Shown here: positions 27,048 to 36,096 of the stretch, one piece after another
Layout of the letters: every line of letters starts with the position of its first letter
Position numbering within the stretch: the stretch's first letter is position 1
Assembly: GCA_021780415.1 (NCBI GenBank)
Contig: JAJXYW010000055.1
Location: forward strand, 11,333-75,332
Direction of reading: 5' to 3'
Length of the DNA: 64,000 bases
Source of the DNA: Acidobacteriota bacterium
Lineage (GTDB): Bacteria > Acidobacteriota > Terriglobia > Terriglobales > Acidobacteriaceae
Notes under the pieces: model-generated
Told to the model about the DNA's origin: nothing
The model's database searches: none
The model's input: the letters and a program-made list of their open reading frames with translations, nothing else
Position numbers and translations under genes: made by a program

Positions 27048-28757
27048 ATGCTACCCTCAACCCAGCGCATGTCCGACCCCACCAACAAGCTCTATTACGG
27101 CGACAACCTCGAAGTCCTCCGCGACTACATCCCCGACCAGTCCGTCGACCTCATCTACCTCGACCCGCCCTTCAACTCCCGGCAGGACTACAACGTCCTC
27201 TTCGCCGAGAAGGACGGCAGCCGCTCCGCCTCCCAGATCACCGCCTTCAAAGACAGTTGGGAGTGGAACCTCGAAGCCGAGCGCACCTATCAGGAGGTCG
27301 TCGAGAGCGGCGGCCGCGTAGCCGACGCCATGCGAGCCTTCCGCACCCTCCTCGGCGGCTCCGACATGCTCGCCTACCTCGCCATGATGGCCCCCCGCCT
27401 AGTCGAACTCCGCCGCATTCTCAAAGAATCCGGCTCCATCTACCTCCACTGCGACCCCACCGCCAGCCACTACCTCAAACTCATTATGGATGCTGTGCTC
27501 GGCCCGCAAATGTTTCGCACAGAGATCATTTGGAAGAGAACAAATACGCATAGTGACTCGAAACGTTGGAGTGATGTTTCGGATTCAATTTTGTACTACA
27601 GCAAATCCAGCAGTGTTATCTGGAACCCACCATATGCGGAGCATAGTGAGAAATATCTAGAAACGAAGTATCGGTACTCTGACGACAAGGGCCGCTACAG
27701 ACTGGATAATATGACTAGCCCAAGCCCCCGCCCAAACATGATGTACGAATGGAAAGGATTTCCTTCTCCGCCACTTGGATGGAGATATTCCCGCGAGACG
27801 ATGGCGAAGCTCGATGATGAGGGGAGAATCCAGTATCCAAACAGCCTCTCAAAACGGCCCCAGCTTAAGCGATACCTGGAACAGTCCTCGGGCGTTCTAA
27901 TGGGAAATGTTTGGACGGACATCCCACCCATCAACTCGCAAGCCCAAGAGCGCCTCGGCTACCCCACCCAAAAACCAGAGGCCCTCCTAGAACGCATCCT
28001 GAAAGCCAGTTCCAACGAAGGCGACGTAGTCCTCGACCCCTTCTGCGGCTGTGGCACCACAGTACAGGTGGCCCAAAAGCTCAACCGCCGCTGGATCGGG
28101 ATCGACATCACCCACCTCGCCATCGGCCTCATCAAAACCCGCCTCGACGACGCCTTCGGCCCCGAAGTCCGCAAGACCTATCAGGTCATCGGCGAACCCA
28201 CCGACGTGCGCGGCGCAGAACAACTCGCCGCCGAAAACAAATATCAGTTCCAATACTGGGCGCTCGGCCTCTGCGGAGCCCGCCCCGCCGAAGCCATCAA
28301 GAAAGGTGCCGACCGCGGCATCGACGGCCGCCTCTACTTTCACGACGACCGCTCCGGCGACTCCAAACAAATCATCTTCTCCGTCAAAGGAGGCCAGAAC
28401 ATCGGCGTCGCCGAAGTCCGCGACCTCATCGGTGTCCTCCAGCGCGAGCGCGCCGAGATCGGCGTCTACATCTCCTTCGCCGAACCCACCAAACCCATGC
28501 AGAAAGAGGCCGCCGAAGCTGGCTTCTACACCTCAGCCGACGGCAGCAAATACCCCCGCCTCCAACTCCTCACCATCGCAGGCCTGCTCAACGGCACCCA
28601 GCGCCTCCAGCGCCCCCTCCACGTCCGCGACGTCACCTTCAAAAAGGCCCCTCGCAGCCGCGCCGATGCCCCCAGAACCTCACCCTCAACCTCACCGACG
28701 ACTAACCCAGCGCCAACGGCGCGACATATACCAGCCTGGGGCGAAGCCCTAGGATAG
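27048..28757 (+). CDS. DNA methyltransferase (beta-type order) fused to a PD-(D/E)XK-like nuclease domain
   Basis: A 569-residue protein. Motif [10 protein letters not shown] (Asp39-Phe42) comes first and the SAM-binding DPFCGCGTT follows near residues 330-338, the beta-class order of amino-methyltransferases (N6-A or N4-C). Residues about 415-500 look like a Mrr-type nuclease: [10 protein letters not shown] then, 20 residues later, FSVKGG. A single protein could therefore cut and modify. The middle (27484-27925, residues about 146-292), where the target-recognition region lies, is AT-richer than both flanks: line 27541-27600 is 23/60 GC against 38/60 at 27121-27180. The last 29 residues look like frameshifted sequence running into a repeat. 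Start could be ATG 27048 or 27069. Confidence 0.85.
   Translation: MLPSTQRMSDPTNKLYYGDNLEVLRDYIPDQSVDLIYLDPPFNSRQDYNVLFAEKDGSRSASQITAFKDSWEWNLEAERTYQEVVESGGRVADAMRAFRTLLGGSDMLAYLAMMAPRLVELRRILKESGSIYLHCDPTASHYLKLIMDAVLGPQMFRTEIIWKRTNTHSDSKRWSDVSDSILYYSKSSSVIWNPPYAEHSEKYLETKYRYSDDKGRYRLDNMTSPSPRPNMMYEWKGFPSPPLGWRYSRETMAKLDDEGRIQYPNSLSKRPQLKRYLEQSSGVLMGNVWTDIPPINSQAQERLGYPTQKPEALLERILKASSNEGDVVLDPFCGCGTTVQVAQKLNRRWIGIDITHLAIGLIKTRLDDAFGPEVRKTYQVIGEPTDVRGAEQLAAENKYQFQYWALGLCGARPAEAIKKGADRGIDGRLYFHDDRSGDSKQIIFSVKGGQNIGVAEVRDLIGVLQRERAEIGVYISFAEPTKPMQKEAAEAGFYTSADGSKYPRLQLLTIAGLLNGTQRLQRPLHVRDVTFKKAPRSRADAPRTSPSTSPTTNPAPTARHIPAWGEALG
28706..28757. repeat. Twin-hairpin dispersed repeat at the methyltransferase 3' end
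   Basis: Two hairpins, GCGCC-AAC-GGCGC (28710-28722) and CCTGGGGC-GAA-GCCCTAGG (28735-28753, one G-U), are joined by GACATATACCAG. The arrangement resembles a small mobile repeat seen elsewhere in Terriglobales, as I recall it. It supplies the TAG stop of the present reading frame. Confidence 0.55.
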
Positions 28758-28885
28758 GCGTCAGCGGAAAGGCCTTTTTCCATGCTGCCGCAGGCCGGAG
28801 TGCAGGCGCAGCCGGAACGACTGACTTGTCTTCCTCCCGGCCGCCCACCCCTCCGGCCCACCCCTCCGGCCCGCAGCCACGCCGA

Positions 28886-28910
28886 AGCCTCCCGCCGTCC
28901 GCGCAGGACT
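28886..28910. repeat. Dispersed 25-bp repeat, copy A
   Basis: GAAGCCTCCCGCCGTCCGCG plus CAGGA here is identical over 25 bases to 44560-44584, and its core recurs at 50478-50502. It overlaps the 3' end of the small His-rich gene. Confidence 0.75.
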
Positions 28911-29127
28911 ACCGCTGCCGCCCCTCGCTGACGACCTCCAGCTTCTCCTTCAGCATCCGTTCCGAGTGCTCATGCGCTTCGCGCGACAACTCCATCGCGC
29001 GCTTGGAATGTTCGTGCGCTCCCATGTGGTCGTTCTTGTCATGCGAGGCCGCAGCGGCCTCATGAGCGTGCGCGGCCTGCAAGTGCCGTTCAGCCGCAGG
29101 CGAGTGGGTCTTGGTTTGCATAGGCAT
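28909..29127 (-). CDS. Small histidine-rich hydrophilic protein
   Basis: A 72-residue product rich in His, Ala, Glu and Lys (AAERHLQAAHAHEAAAASHD, HEHSKRAMELSREAHEHSER), with no hydrophobic segment, probably one or two long amphipathic helices. A good ribosome binding site (GAGGAG nine bases before the ATG) supports it as real. Similar short His-rich 'HEKAAxHH' proteins occur widely in soil bacteria without a known role; metal binding or desiccation protection is speculation. The stop falls beside the dispersed repeat, so the original C-terminus may have been altered by that repeat. Confidence 0.6.
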   Translation of the reverse strand: MPMQTKTHSPAAERHLQAAHAHEAAAASHDKNDHMGAHEHSKRAMELSREAHEHSERMLKEKLEVVSEGRQR

Positions 29128-29596
29128 GGATACATCTCCTCACCCGCTAGGATGCCGCCCCCACTCCCCAGGAAGCCTTCCGCCCGTCCTCCCGTCGCCG
29201 CCCCACACCTTGTCAACCCCCCTGAACCCTCCAGAACCCACAAAACCCCCGTCAACACTGGCGATTTATATTTCCAAAATCTGGCATAGCACCCCACACC
29301 CACTCGCTACAATGGATACAGGGGCAAAACAGCCAAACCCAATCACTGCATACGGCGCATCGTGTGCCAGCTAACCCCCATCGATAGAATAGGATACCCG
29401 CAACTCCCCTGAATCGAATACTTTACCCGCAAAAACGCAGCAACCCACCTGTTTTGAATACCTTGAGCGAAAAGTACGGGGGGGAGGGGGGTGGGGTGTC
29501 AGGCCCCAAACGAAAAGGCGCCCGCTCCCGGCGAACCTCCGCCAAAGAACCAAGCGCCTCTTCTACTTCCTGTTTCCTATTTCCTGCTCTTAGCTC
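29128..29596. repeat. Gene-free stretch with degenerate TATTC-GGAGTT-type repeats
   Basis: No credible gene in 470 bases. On the minus strand three loosely repeated units follow each other: GGTATTCAAAACAGGTGGGT, then AGTATTCGATTCAGGGGAGT, then CTATTCTATCGATGGGGGTT, each with GCGGGTA- or TGCTGCG-like tails. Similar units are, as I recall, scattered through Terriglobales intergenic DNA. A CT-rich run (29558-29592: CTACTTCCTGTTTCC, TATTTCC) lies beside the stop of the next gene. Confidence 0.5.
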
Positions 29597-30757
29597 TTAC
29601 CGATTGAAGTTGACTTCCTCTTCCTCCTCAACGCCATAGCGCCGGAGGAGATTGGGCAGGTTCTGCGAGAAGGCAGCGCGCGGCATCACCACATCGCAGC
29701 CGGCCTCAACAGCCTTGGCCTTCAGGTCGCCCTGCAGGTGCGAGAGGAACCCGACGATCGACGCCGAGCGCTTCAGCTTGGTCTTCAGCTTCGGAATCAG
29801 CGTCAGCGGCTTGGCGTTCGCATTGTTCAGGTCGAACACGATCAGCGCGGGCTTGTTCTCCTCGCCGTCGGTCATCTCCGCCAGTGCTTCCTTGTCGTTC
29901 TTCATGAACGCAACCTTCACGCCCAGCTTCTTGGCCGTCTCCTGGATCTTGGCCTGGAAGAACAGTTCCTCGATGAAGAAGTAGATGTGGGTCTGCGCTC
30001 CCTCCGGAATCGGAATCGGCCGCGGCATCGAGCGGTCGATCGGCTGCGAGTCGCCCGTATGGCGATGCCCGCTCCGCCGTCCCTGGCCCGGCATCTGGAT
30101 CGTCGACGGCGGCGTATCGCCAAACTCCCCCGACGCCCGATAGCTATGGTCCATCGGCCCTACGAACCCGCGCTCGCGAGGCTGTCCGCCGCCGCCCTTG
30201 CCCTTGCGCTTGAACCCGCCCGCCTGGTTGCCGAAGTTGTCCGGCCGATAGCCGTTCCCCCCGCCATATCCGCCGCCATTCGACGCGCCAGCCTCCGCCC
30301 GGAAGTCATTCCCCGGGTTCTCGTTGCGACCACCGCCGCCGCCGCCCGGCCGCCGCTCCCGGTCCCTGAACTTCTTCTTCCAGCGCTTGCCGCCCTGCGC
30401 CTGACCTTGACCCTGACCATTGGCCTGCTGGCCACCTGTCTGCGGCCGACGCGCCTGTTGCGGCGCAGCCGACGCCGCCAGCGCCAGGCTCTCACCCTCC
30501 ATCACCAGCGGCGCAGCCTGCGGACCCGCATCTCCGTCGCCACCGGCGACAGCCTGACCATCCCCGGCCACCTTATTCTTCCGCTTGCGCCGCCGCCGCC
30601 GACTGCTCTTGCTCTGGCCCATACCCGGCCCGGGCTGACCGCCATCGCTGGCATCTCCCGACTCCGAAGATTCGAAGTCCGAGTTGCCGTAGTCCTCGCC
30701 GCTATACTCTTCCGTCGCGTTGTACGACGAAGCCTCTGCTACATTCTGCTCTGACAT
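29597..30757 (-). CDS. Low-complexity Gly/Arg/Gln-rich protein with C-terminal pseudo-receiver domain
   Basis: A 386-residue protein. Residues 1-250 are disordered: acidic Ser/Gly start, a basic KSSRRRRRKRKNK patch, Gln/Gly runs and RGG-like stretches (GGGGGGRNENPG, GGGYGGGNGYRPDNFG). Residues about 262-375 resemble a response-regulator receiver: IVFDLNN holds the phospho-acceptor-like Asp and GFLSH the Thr/Ser switch, but the usual acidic pair is replaced (FFIEELFF) and the conserved Lys is missing (VMPRAAF). It probably does not take phosphate in the normal way. The layout suggests an RNA- or DNA-associated scaffold; no function is known to me. A long gene-free region precedes it. Confidence 0.75.
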   Translation of the reverse strand: MSEQNVAEASSYNATEEYSGEDYGNSDFESSESGDASDGGQPGPGMGQSKSSRRRRRKRKNKVAGDGQAVAGGDGDAGPQAAPLVMEGESLALAASAAPQQARRPQTGGQQANGQGQGQAQGGKRWKKKFRDRERRPGGGGGGRNENPGNDFRAEAGASNGGGYGGGNGYRPDNFGNQAGGFKRKGKGGGGQPRERGFVGPMDHSYRASGEFGDTPPSTIQMPGQGRRSGHRHTGDSQPIDRSMPRPIPIPEGAQTHIYFFIEELFFQAKIQETAKKLGVKVAFMKNDKEALAEMTDGEENKPALIVFDLNNANAKPLTLIPKLKTKLKRSASIVGFLSHLQGDLKAKAVEAGCDVVMPRAAFSQNLPNLLRRYGVEEEEEVNFNR

Positions 30758-31859
30758 GGTGCTGTGATTTCCCCTTGCAATTGGGTGCTTGAGGCGTCTC
30801 GGACGTGTCGCTGTATGAGCCCTTCAGTCCATACTGGACCGAACCGGGACTGTCTCCGAAACGGGTCAATCGTAGTCTCTCTCAAGCGTTGACTCAAAGA
30901 TGATTTGTCGTACCTTGCCGGCAACTGTTACCGTCTGGGCGATTGCGCCCCTAGGCCATTCCCGGCCCGCCTGCCACACCCGGCAAACGGCTTACTGCTC
31001 TTGAATTACCTGTTCATTACAAATCCATCGTTGGGAGTGAAGCCTTCGTTCTGCGTCTACTACCCCAAATCCCGCTCAGCCCTCATTGTTTGGCTCAGCG
31101 TCTCTACTACATTCCTGGAGCGACTCTTGGGTTCGCCAAATCTGATTGAACCTCATCTTGGTCCAGATCTCCGCAGCACGCTATCGGTTGATCCTGGAGC
31201 GAATGGCTACGATCCTCGCAACCCATATGCCTTGTCCTACTGCACCGGCATCTGCGGGAACCCACGCTAACTGTTCTACCGGCTCATCAAGGTAAACAAC
31301 CTCACCGGGGGACTCACGGCGCGATCGAAACCCCTTAGCCTACGGAACAACATGATCTTACGCTTGGTGCGAGAGAAGTGCAACCGAGAAAGAAATATCC
31401 TTACGCATCCGGGAATCAGCCTGAGAAACCATGGAGATAACCCCTTTCCATGCACGGCTATAATCCCCGCCGAAAGTCCTCGGGCCATCTCCCCTCCCCG
31501 GAAGATGGCCCTCAGCCCCTAACAGCCAGTCACTGGCCTCCAGAATGGTCCTCTAGGAGCCGAAGCCCTTGTGGAACCTGCTTGGTGGGGGAAATCCCTC
31601 TAAATGGGGAAATCTGCATCCCTTCGCCCGAAAACCGCTCAGGCTCCAAGCATCCGTCCGTCAAGCACTCTGGTCAGCGACTTGAACCCGAACATAGAAA
31701 AGAGAAGCAATCTCCATGCCAAACGGAAACTGCTATTTTCCCCATAAAGTCCGCAGACCGCTCATGGAATGCCACCAAAAACAGGAAGAGCCGACACCGA
31801 ATCTCCGTTTTTCGGAAGAGACCCGCGTCCTCTGCACCCAGCCGATTCTCCGCGCTTGA
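30758..31859. other. Gene-poor 1.1-kb stretch
   Basis: No convincing gene on either strand. The longest frames (121 codons at 30905-31270 plus, 137 at 31450-31863 plus) have no ribosome binding site, signal or family motif, and the composition is lower in GC than neighbouring genes, so decayed sequence is likely. Two hairpins are seen: GGGCCATCT...AGATGGCCC (about 31490-31514) and the palindrome GCCAGTCACTGGC near 31525. Signatures of tmRNA, RNase P and SRP RNA were looked for and not found. Confidence 0.45.
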
Positions 31860-31888
31860 TTGACCGAGCCCAACGCGTCTCCTATAAT
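31860..31888 (+). promoter_or_regulatory. Consensus sigma-70 promoter for ompH
   Basis: TTGACC (31860-31865), exactly 17 bases, then a perfect TATAAT (31883-31888). Transcription should start near 31895, leaving a leader of about 195 bases before the ompH ATG. Confidence 0.85.
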
Positions 31889-31952
31889 TGCGGTCAGCCG
31901 ACTGTCCTCTCGCGCCCGCGACCCTCTCCTTCATTTTTTTGATGATGAGACA

Positions 31953-32045
31953 GAGCAAGCTGGCAACACCCTCGGGTGTTCCAACGGGTGGAGGAAGGTG
32001 CGGCAGCCTTCCCTGCGGCGCTTTGCGCCGGGAGTAACCCAGCCG
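31953..32045 (+). promoter_or_regulatory. Structured 5' leader of ompH (possible cis-regulatory RNA)
   Basis: GCTGG (31959-31963) can pair with CCAGC (32039-32043) to close a junction of three hairpins: AACACC/GGTGTT with a CTCG loop (31965-31980), GGAAGG/CCTTCC with an eight-base loop (31993-32012) and CGGCGC/GCGCCG with a TTT loop (32016-32030). It does not match the conserved cores of riboswitch classes I know. Whether it regulates or is merely a folded repeat is open. Confidence 0.45.
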
Positions 32046-32088
32046 TAATCTCCGGAATCCGGATCCTTTAAGGAGTCTCAAACACCGC

Positions 32089-32757
32089 ATGAACCGCACC
32101 CTTGTCTTTGCTACTGCGCTGGCAACCGGCCTCGCAGCTTCCTCCCTCGTCGCACAGTCCACGGCCGCCAAGGCCCCCGCTCCTGCCCGCGCAACCCCTA
32201 CAGCTCCGGTCGAGGTAAAGCCCGAGGCCATCCCCGCCAAGGTCGCCGTCATTGCCTTCGAGCAGGGTGTCGTCGCCACCAACGAAGGCCAGCGTGCCGT
32301 CGCCGACATCCAGAAAAAGTATGAGCCGAAGAAGGATGCGATCCAGGCACAGTCCGCCGAAGTCGACTCCCTCAAGAAGCAGTATCAGGCCCTGCCCGCA
32401 ACCCTCTCCGATGAGGAGCGCGCCAGCCGCCTCAAGGCTATCGACACCAAGGAGAAGGCGCTTCAGCGTGATGTAGAAGATGCGCAGAATGCCTATAACA
32501 CCGACGTGCAGGAAGCCTACGGCAAGGTTGCCCAGAAGTTCGGCGGCACCGCTGTCAAGTACGCTCAGGAGCACGGCTTTACGCTGCTCTTGAACATCGG
32601 CGGACAGCAGCAGCTCCCCACCGTGCTCTGGTGGCAGCAGACGACCGACATCACCCAGGCCGCCATCGACGCCTACAACGTAGCCTCCGGCGTAGCTCCG
32701 CTCCCGCCGCCGACTCCGGCTCCGCACCGCGCTCCTGCTGCCGGTCCGAAGCAGTAG
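32089..32757 (+). CDS. OmpH/Skp-family periplasmic chaperone
   Basis: Skp holds unfolded outer-membrane proteins in the periplasm on their way to the BAM complex. This 222-residue member has a signal peptide (MNRTLVFATALATGLAASSL then VAQS), an Ala/Pro linker, the beta strand VAVIAFEQGVVATNEGQRAV of the trimer body and the long coiled-coil arms (about residues 80-150), returning to YAQEHGFTLLLN. The C-terminal 20 residues are Pro-rich. AAGGAG sits 14 bases before the ATG, farther than usual. It is a single-gene unit between a strong promoter and a strong terminator, apart from the usual bamA-lpxD neighbours. Confidence 0.88.
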   Translation: MNRTLVFATALATGLAASSLVAQSTAAKAPAPARATPTAPVEVKPEAIPAKVAVIAFEQGVVATNEGQRAVADIQKKYEPKKDAIQAQSAEVDSLKKQYQALPATLSDEERASRLKAIDTKEKALQRDVEDAQNAYNTDVQEAYGKVAQKFGGTAVKYAQEHGFTLLLNIGGQQQLPTVLWWQQTTDITQAAIDAYNVASGVAPLPPPTPAPHRAPAAGPKQ

Positions 32758-32790
32758 TCGTTCCCCACCAAATCAGCAACCAAGTCGCAA

Positions 32791-32820
32791 GAAAATGGAG
32801 GCCTCCGGGCCTCCATTTTC
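32791..32820. terminator. Bidirectional terminator between ompH and lepA
   Basis: A perfect 12-bp stem (GAAAATGGAGGC with GCCTCCATTTTC) has a six-base loop. The A-run on one side and T-run on the other allow it to work for ompH (plus) and lepA (minus), which converge here. Confidence 0.88.
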
Positions 32821-32872
32821 ACGTCTTGCAACCCCTTCTTCGCATCTCTGCAGCTTTACGTGCAGCCTCGTC

Positions 32873-34675
32873 TTACTCTTCTCCTACCTTCAACACCGCC
32901 AGGAACGCCTCTTGCGGGATATCGACCTTGCCAATCCGCTTCATCCGCTTCTTGCCTTCCTTCTGCTTTTCCAGCAGTTTGCGCTTGCGGCTGATGTCTC
33001 CGCCGTAGCACTTCGCAATCACGTTCTTGCGAATCGCCGTCACCGTCTCGCGTGCAATCACCTTTGACCCGATCGCCGCCTGAATTGCGACCTCGAACAT
33101 CTGCCGCGGAATCAACTCACGCATCTTCGACACAAGAGCCTTGCCACGCTCATACGCCGCATCGCGGTGCACGATGATCGACAGCGCATCCACCGGATCG
33201 CCGCCAATGAGAATATCCATCTTCACCATCGGTGAAATCCAAGATCCCGCCAGGTGATAATCCAGCGACGCATAGCCGCGCGACACTGACTTCAGACGGT
33301 CATAAAAGTCCAGCACAATCTCATTCAGCGGCAGCTCATAGGTCAGCATCACGCGCGTCTCAGACACATACTCGAAGTTCTGTTGACGTCCGCGTTTATC
33401 CTCCACCAGCTTCAGAATCCCGCCGACATACTCCTCGTTGGTCAGAATCTTCGCCGTGATCACCGGCTCGGCAATCGAAACAATCTCGGTCGGGTCCGGC
33501 CAGCGCGAAGGATTATCCACCTCCAGCACCGACCCATCCGTCATCGTGAGCTGGTACCGCACGCCCGGCGCCGTCGTAATCAGGTCGAGGTTATACTCGC
33601 GCTCCAGCCGCTCCTGAATAATCTCCAGGTGCAGCAGCCCTAGAAATCCGCAGCGAAATCCAAAGCCAAGCGCCGCCGACGACTCAGGCTCAAAGTTGAA
33701 GCTCGCATCATTCAGCCGCAGCTTCTCCAGCGCATCCCGCAGCAGCGCATGCTCGTGCGAGTCGACCGTATACAGCCCGGCAAACACCATGCTCTTGATG
33801 TCTTCAAATCCCGGCAGCGCCGCAACGCACGGCCGGTCCACATGCGTAATCGTGTCGCCCACCTTCGTATCGGCGACGTTCTTGATCGTCGCAACAAAGA
33901 ACCCCACCTCGCCCGCGCTCAACTCATCCAGCACCACCGGCTTGGGCGTCATCACGCCCATCGACTCCACATCAAACTGCCGGCCATTGGACATGATCTT
34001 GATGCGATCGCCCTTGCGCAGCCGCCCGTTGATAATGCGCGCCAGCACGATCACGCCGCGATACGCATCAAACCACGAATCAAAGATCAGCGCCTGCAGC
34101 GGCGCCTCCGCATCACCCTTCGGCGGCGGCAGCAGCATCACCACCGCCTCCAGAATGTCGGCAACATTCAGTCCCGTCTTCGCACTCACGCACACCGCAT
34201 CCGACGCCGGCAGTCCCACCGACTTCTCAATCATCGCCTTGGTGCGCTCAATGTCCGCGCTCGGCAGATCGATCTTGTTGATGACCGGCAGAATCTCCAG
34301 GCCGCCGGCAATCGCGAGATACGCATTCGCCAGCGTCTGCGCCTCCACGCCCTGCGAAGCATCCACCACCAGCAGCGCTCCCTCGCACGACGCCAGCGAC
34401 CGCGACACCTCATAGCTGAAGTCCACGTGCCCCGGCGTATCAATCAGGTTCAACTGGTACGTCTGACCATCCGACGCCGTGTACATCATGCGCACCGTGT
34501 GCGCCTTGATCGTGATGCCGCGCTCGCGCTCCAGGTCCATCGCGTCCAGCACCTGCGCCTGCATCTCGCGCGAGGTCAAACTCCCGGTCAGCTCAAGCAG
34601 CCGGTCCGAAAGGGTTGATTTTCCGTGGTCGATGTGCGCGATGATCGCGAAGTTCCGTATATGCTTTGGATCCAT
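32873..34675 (-). CDS. lepA: Elongation factor 4 (LepA)
   Basis: A ribosome-bound GTPase that acts on stalled or back-slipped ribosomes. The 600-residue length is standard. The ATG at 34675 gives [20 protein letters not shown], with the P-loop AHIDHGKST near residues 12-20, switch [19 protein letters not shown], and the LepA-specific C-terminal domain ending [15 protein letters not shown], here read as [16 protein letters not shown]. An upstream in-frame extension to 34762 is rejected because the family always starts at this block. It converges on ompH. Confidence 0.97.
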   Translation of the reverse strand: MDPKHIRNFAIIAHIDHGKSTLSDRLLELTGSLTSREMQAQVLDAMDLERERGITIKAHTVRMMYTASDGQTYQLNLIDTPGHVDFSYEVSRSLASCEGALLVVDASQGVEAQTLANAYLAIAGGLEILPVINKIDLPSADIERTKAMIEKSVGLPASDAVCVSAKTGLNVADILEAVVMLLPPPKGDAEAPLQALIFDSWFDAYRGVIVLARIINGRLRKGDRIKIMSNGRQFDVESMGVMTPKPVVLDELSAGEVGFFVATIKNVADTKVGDTITHVDRPCVAALPGFEDIKSMVFAGLYTVDSHEHALLRDALEKLRLNDASFNFEPESSAALGFGFRCGFLGLLHLEIIQERLEREYNLDLITTAPGVRYQLTMTDGSVLEVDNPSRWPDPTEIVSIAEPVITAKILTNEEYVGGILKLVEDKRGRQQNFEYVSETRVMLTYELPLNEIVLDFYDRLKSVSRGYASLDYHLAGSWISPMVKMDILIGGDPVDALSIIVHRDAAYERGKALVSKMRELIPRQMFEVAIQAAIGSKVIARETVTAIRKNVIAKCYGGDISRKRKLLEKQKEGKKRMKRIGKVDIPQEAFLAVLKVGEE

Positions 34676-34858
34676 TGGGAGTGCAAAAGGCCTTACTGTC
34701 CATCTTAACACCCGCATGGCCCCACACGGTGCGGCTCCTCCTGCCCCAGTCCGCCTCGTCACGTGGCAATGTCACAAATCGACCGTGGTACGTTTGTGGT
34801 AGTTGCGTTCCGAGTGCCGCGCGCCCGAAGATCAATGCTTTTGCAGGAGATCGCAGTA

Positions 34859-36055
34859 ATGCCCCATTTGACTCACCGAAACCACTTACAAAGTCTAGAC
34901 GGCATCCGGGGCTTGGCTTTTCTGATGGTCTTCTTCTTCCATGAATACCCTGGTTCGGCTAAGGATCCAATCTCGCGGATCACGACAATCGGTTGGACGG
35001 GAGTCGATCTATTTTTTGTTCTATCCGGCTTTCTCATCACAGGAATTCTTTACGACACCCTGCAACAGCCGTACTATTTTAGAAACTTCTATGCCAGACG
35101 CGGATTGAGGCTCTTCCCCGTCTACATGGTGGTCGTCTGCCTCATGCTTGGAGTGAACTACGCGCTGGGTGGAAGACCCACTATTTGGGCGCTGCCATAC
35201 TTTATTTACGGCAGCAACATCATCCAGAATCTTGGAAAGAACATTGGAATTTCTGGCTGGATCGGTACGGGTCACCTCTGGTCTCTCGCCATCGAGGAGC
35301 AGTTCTACCTTTTTTGGCCATTAGTAATTGCTTATGTTCGAACAAAGCGCCGAATCTTGTGGGTCTGCTGCGCAGGCAGCGTACTGGCCGTTGTTTTGCG
35401 CTGGGTCGTCGTTGGCCACACTGGTTTACCGCGGGAAACGCCCTATGTTGAACTGCCAATGCGACTCGACAATCTTCTGTTCGGCGGCGCAATCGCAATC
35501 ATCTTGCGCAGCGATAGAGTACTCACGTTTTTGTCTCGTACGAAGATTAACTGGGGCGTGGTCGCAGGAGCAACCATTCTCGTGCTTTCCGTGATTGCGT
35601 CAAGATCGGCGTCAGCTTTTGAAGCGCCAATGGTTCGTTACGGTTATCTGGGCTCTTCGATTTTGTTTGCGTCGTTGATCGTTCTTGCTATACAACCCGA
35701 TTCATGGGCTCATCGACTCGGCAGCATTCCTCTCCTTCGTACCTTTGGGCGATACAGCTACGGCTTATATCTCATCCACTTTCTTCCCGACGGATATATG
35801 CATCATGTTTATGATTACTTGAAAGTGACAACCGGGACCGCTTCCGATTCGACCAACTTGGTTGGCCATCTTCTGGGGGTAGCAGTTTTTCTGGTTTATC
35901 TTGCGCTTCTTCTGGGGGTTGCGGCGGCCAGCTATCACACCATCGAACTTCCGTTATTAGGTTTGAAACGGCATTTCGCGTATAGCGACGAACGAAAGGT
36001 TCACCATCTACAATCGGACCAATCGACCGTAATTGCTGTCGAAGATGGTGGCTGA
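34859..36055 (+). CDS. Acyltransferase family 3 (OafA/YrhL-like) membrane protein
   Basis: A 398-residue inner-membrane O-acyltransferase with about ten hydrophobic segments. It typically acetylates or acylates sugars of lipopolysaccharide, exopolysaccharide or peptidoglycan. The N-terminus holds LDGIRGLAFLMVFFFH, the R-x10-H catalytic signature, followed by GVDLFFVLSGFLITGIL and FYARRGLRLFPVY. The ATG at 34859 has AGGAGA nine bases upstream; the longer frame from 34763 is rejected. Codon use is visibly less GC-biased than in lepA and the lytic transglycosylase gene on either side, which suggests acquisition by transfer. It stands alone. Confidence 0.88.
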   Translation: MPHLTHRNHLQSLDGIRGLAFLMVFFFHEYPGSAKDPISRITTIGWTGVDLFFVLSGFLITGILYDTLQQPYYFRNFYARRGLRLFPVYMVVVCLMLGVNYALGGRPTIWALPYFIYGSNIIQNLGKNIGISGWIGTGHLWSLAIEEQFYLFWPLVIAYVRTKRRILWVCCAGSVLAVVLRWVVVGHTGLPRETPYVELPMRLDNLLFGGAIAIILRSDRVLTFLSRTKINWGVVAGATILVLSVIASRSASAFEAPMVRYGYLGSSILFASLIVLAIQPDSWAHRLGSIPLLRTFGRYSYGLYLIHFLPDGYMHHVYDYLKVTTGTASDSTNLVGHLLGVAVFLVYLALLLGVAAASYHTIELPLLGLKRHFAYSDERKVHHLQSDQSTVIAVEDGG

Positions 36056-36096
36056 TCCATCCACTGGCAGAAACTCGTCTCGACAGAACCCTTACA

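Noticed and set aside
30905..31270. 121-codon plus-strand frame (ends NPYALSYCTGICGNPR)
   Set aside because: Considered as a TonB-receptor remnant; no motif, no ribosome binding site and no continuation, so not called.
31953..32045. SRP RNA, T-box, cyclic-di-GMP, SAM or cobalamin riboswitch in the ompH leader
   Set aside because: GGAAGG-GCAGCC recalls SRP RNA but GGTCAGG is missing; the conserved cores of the others are absent.
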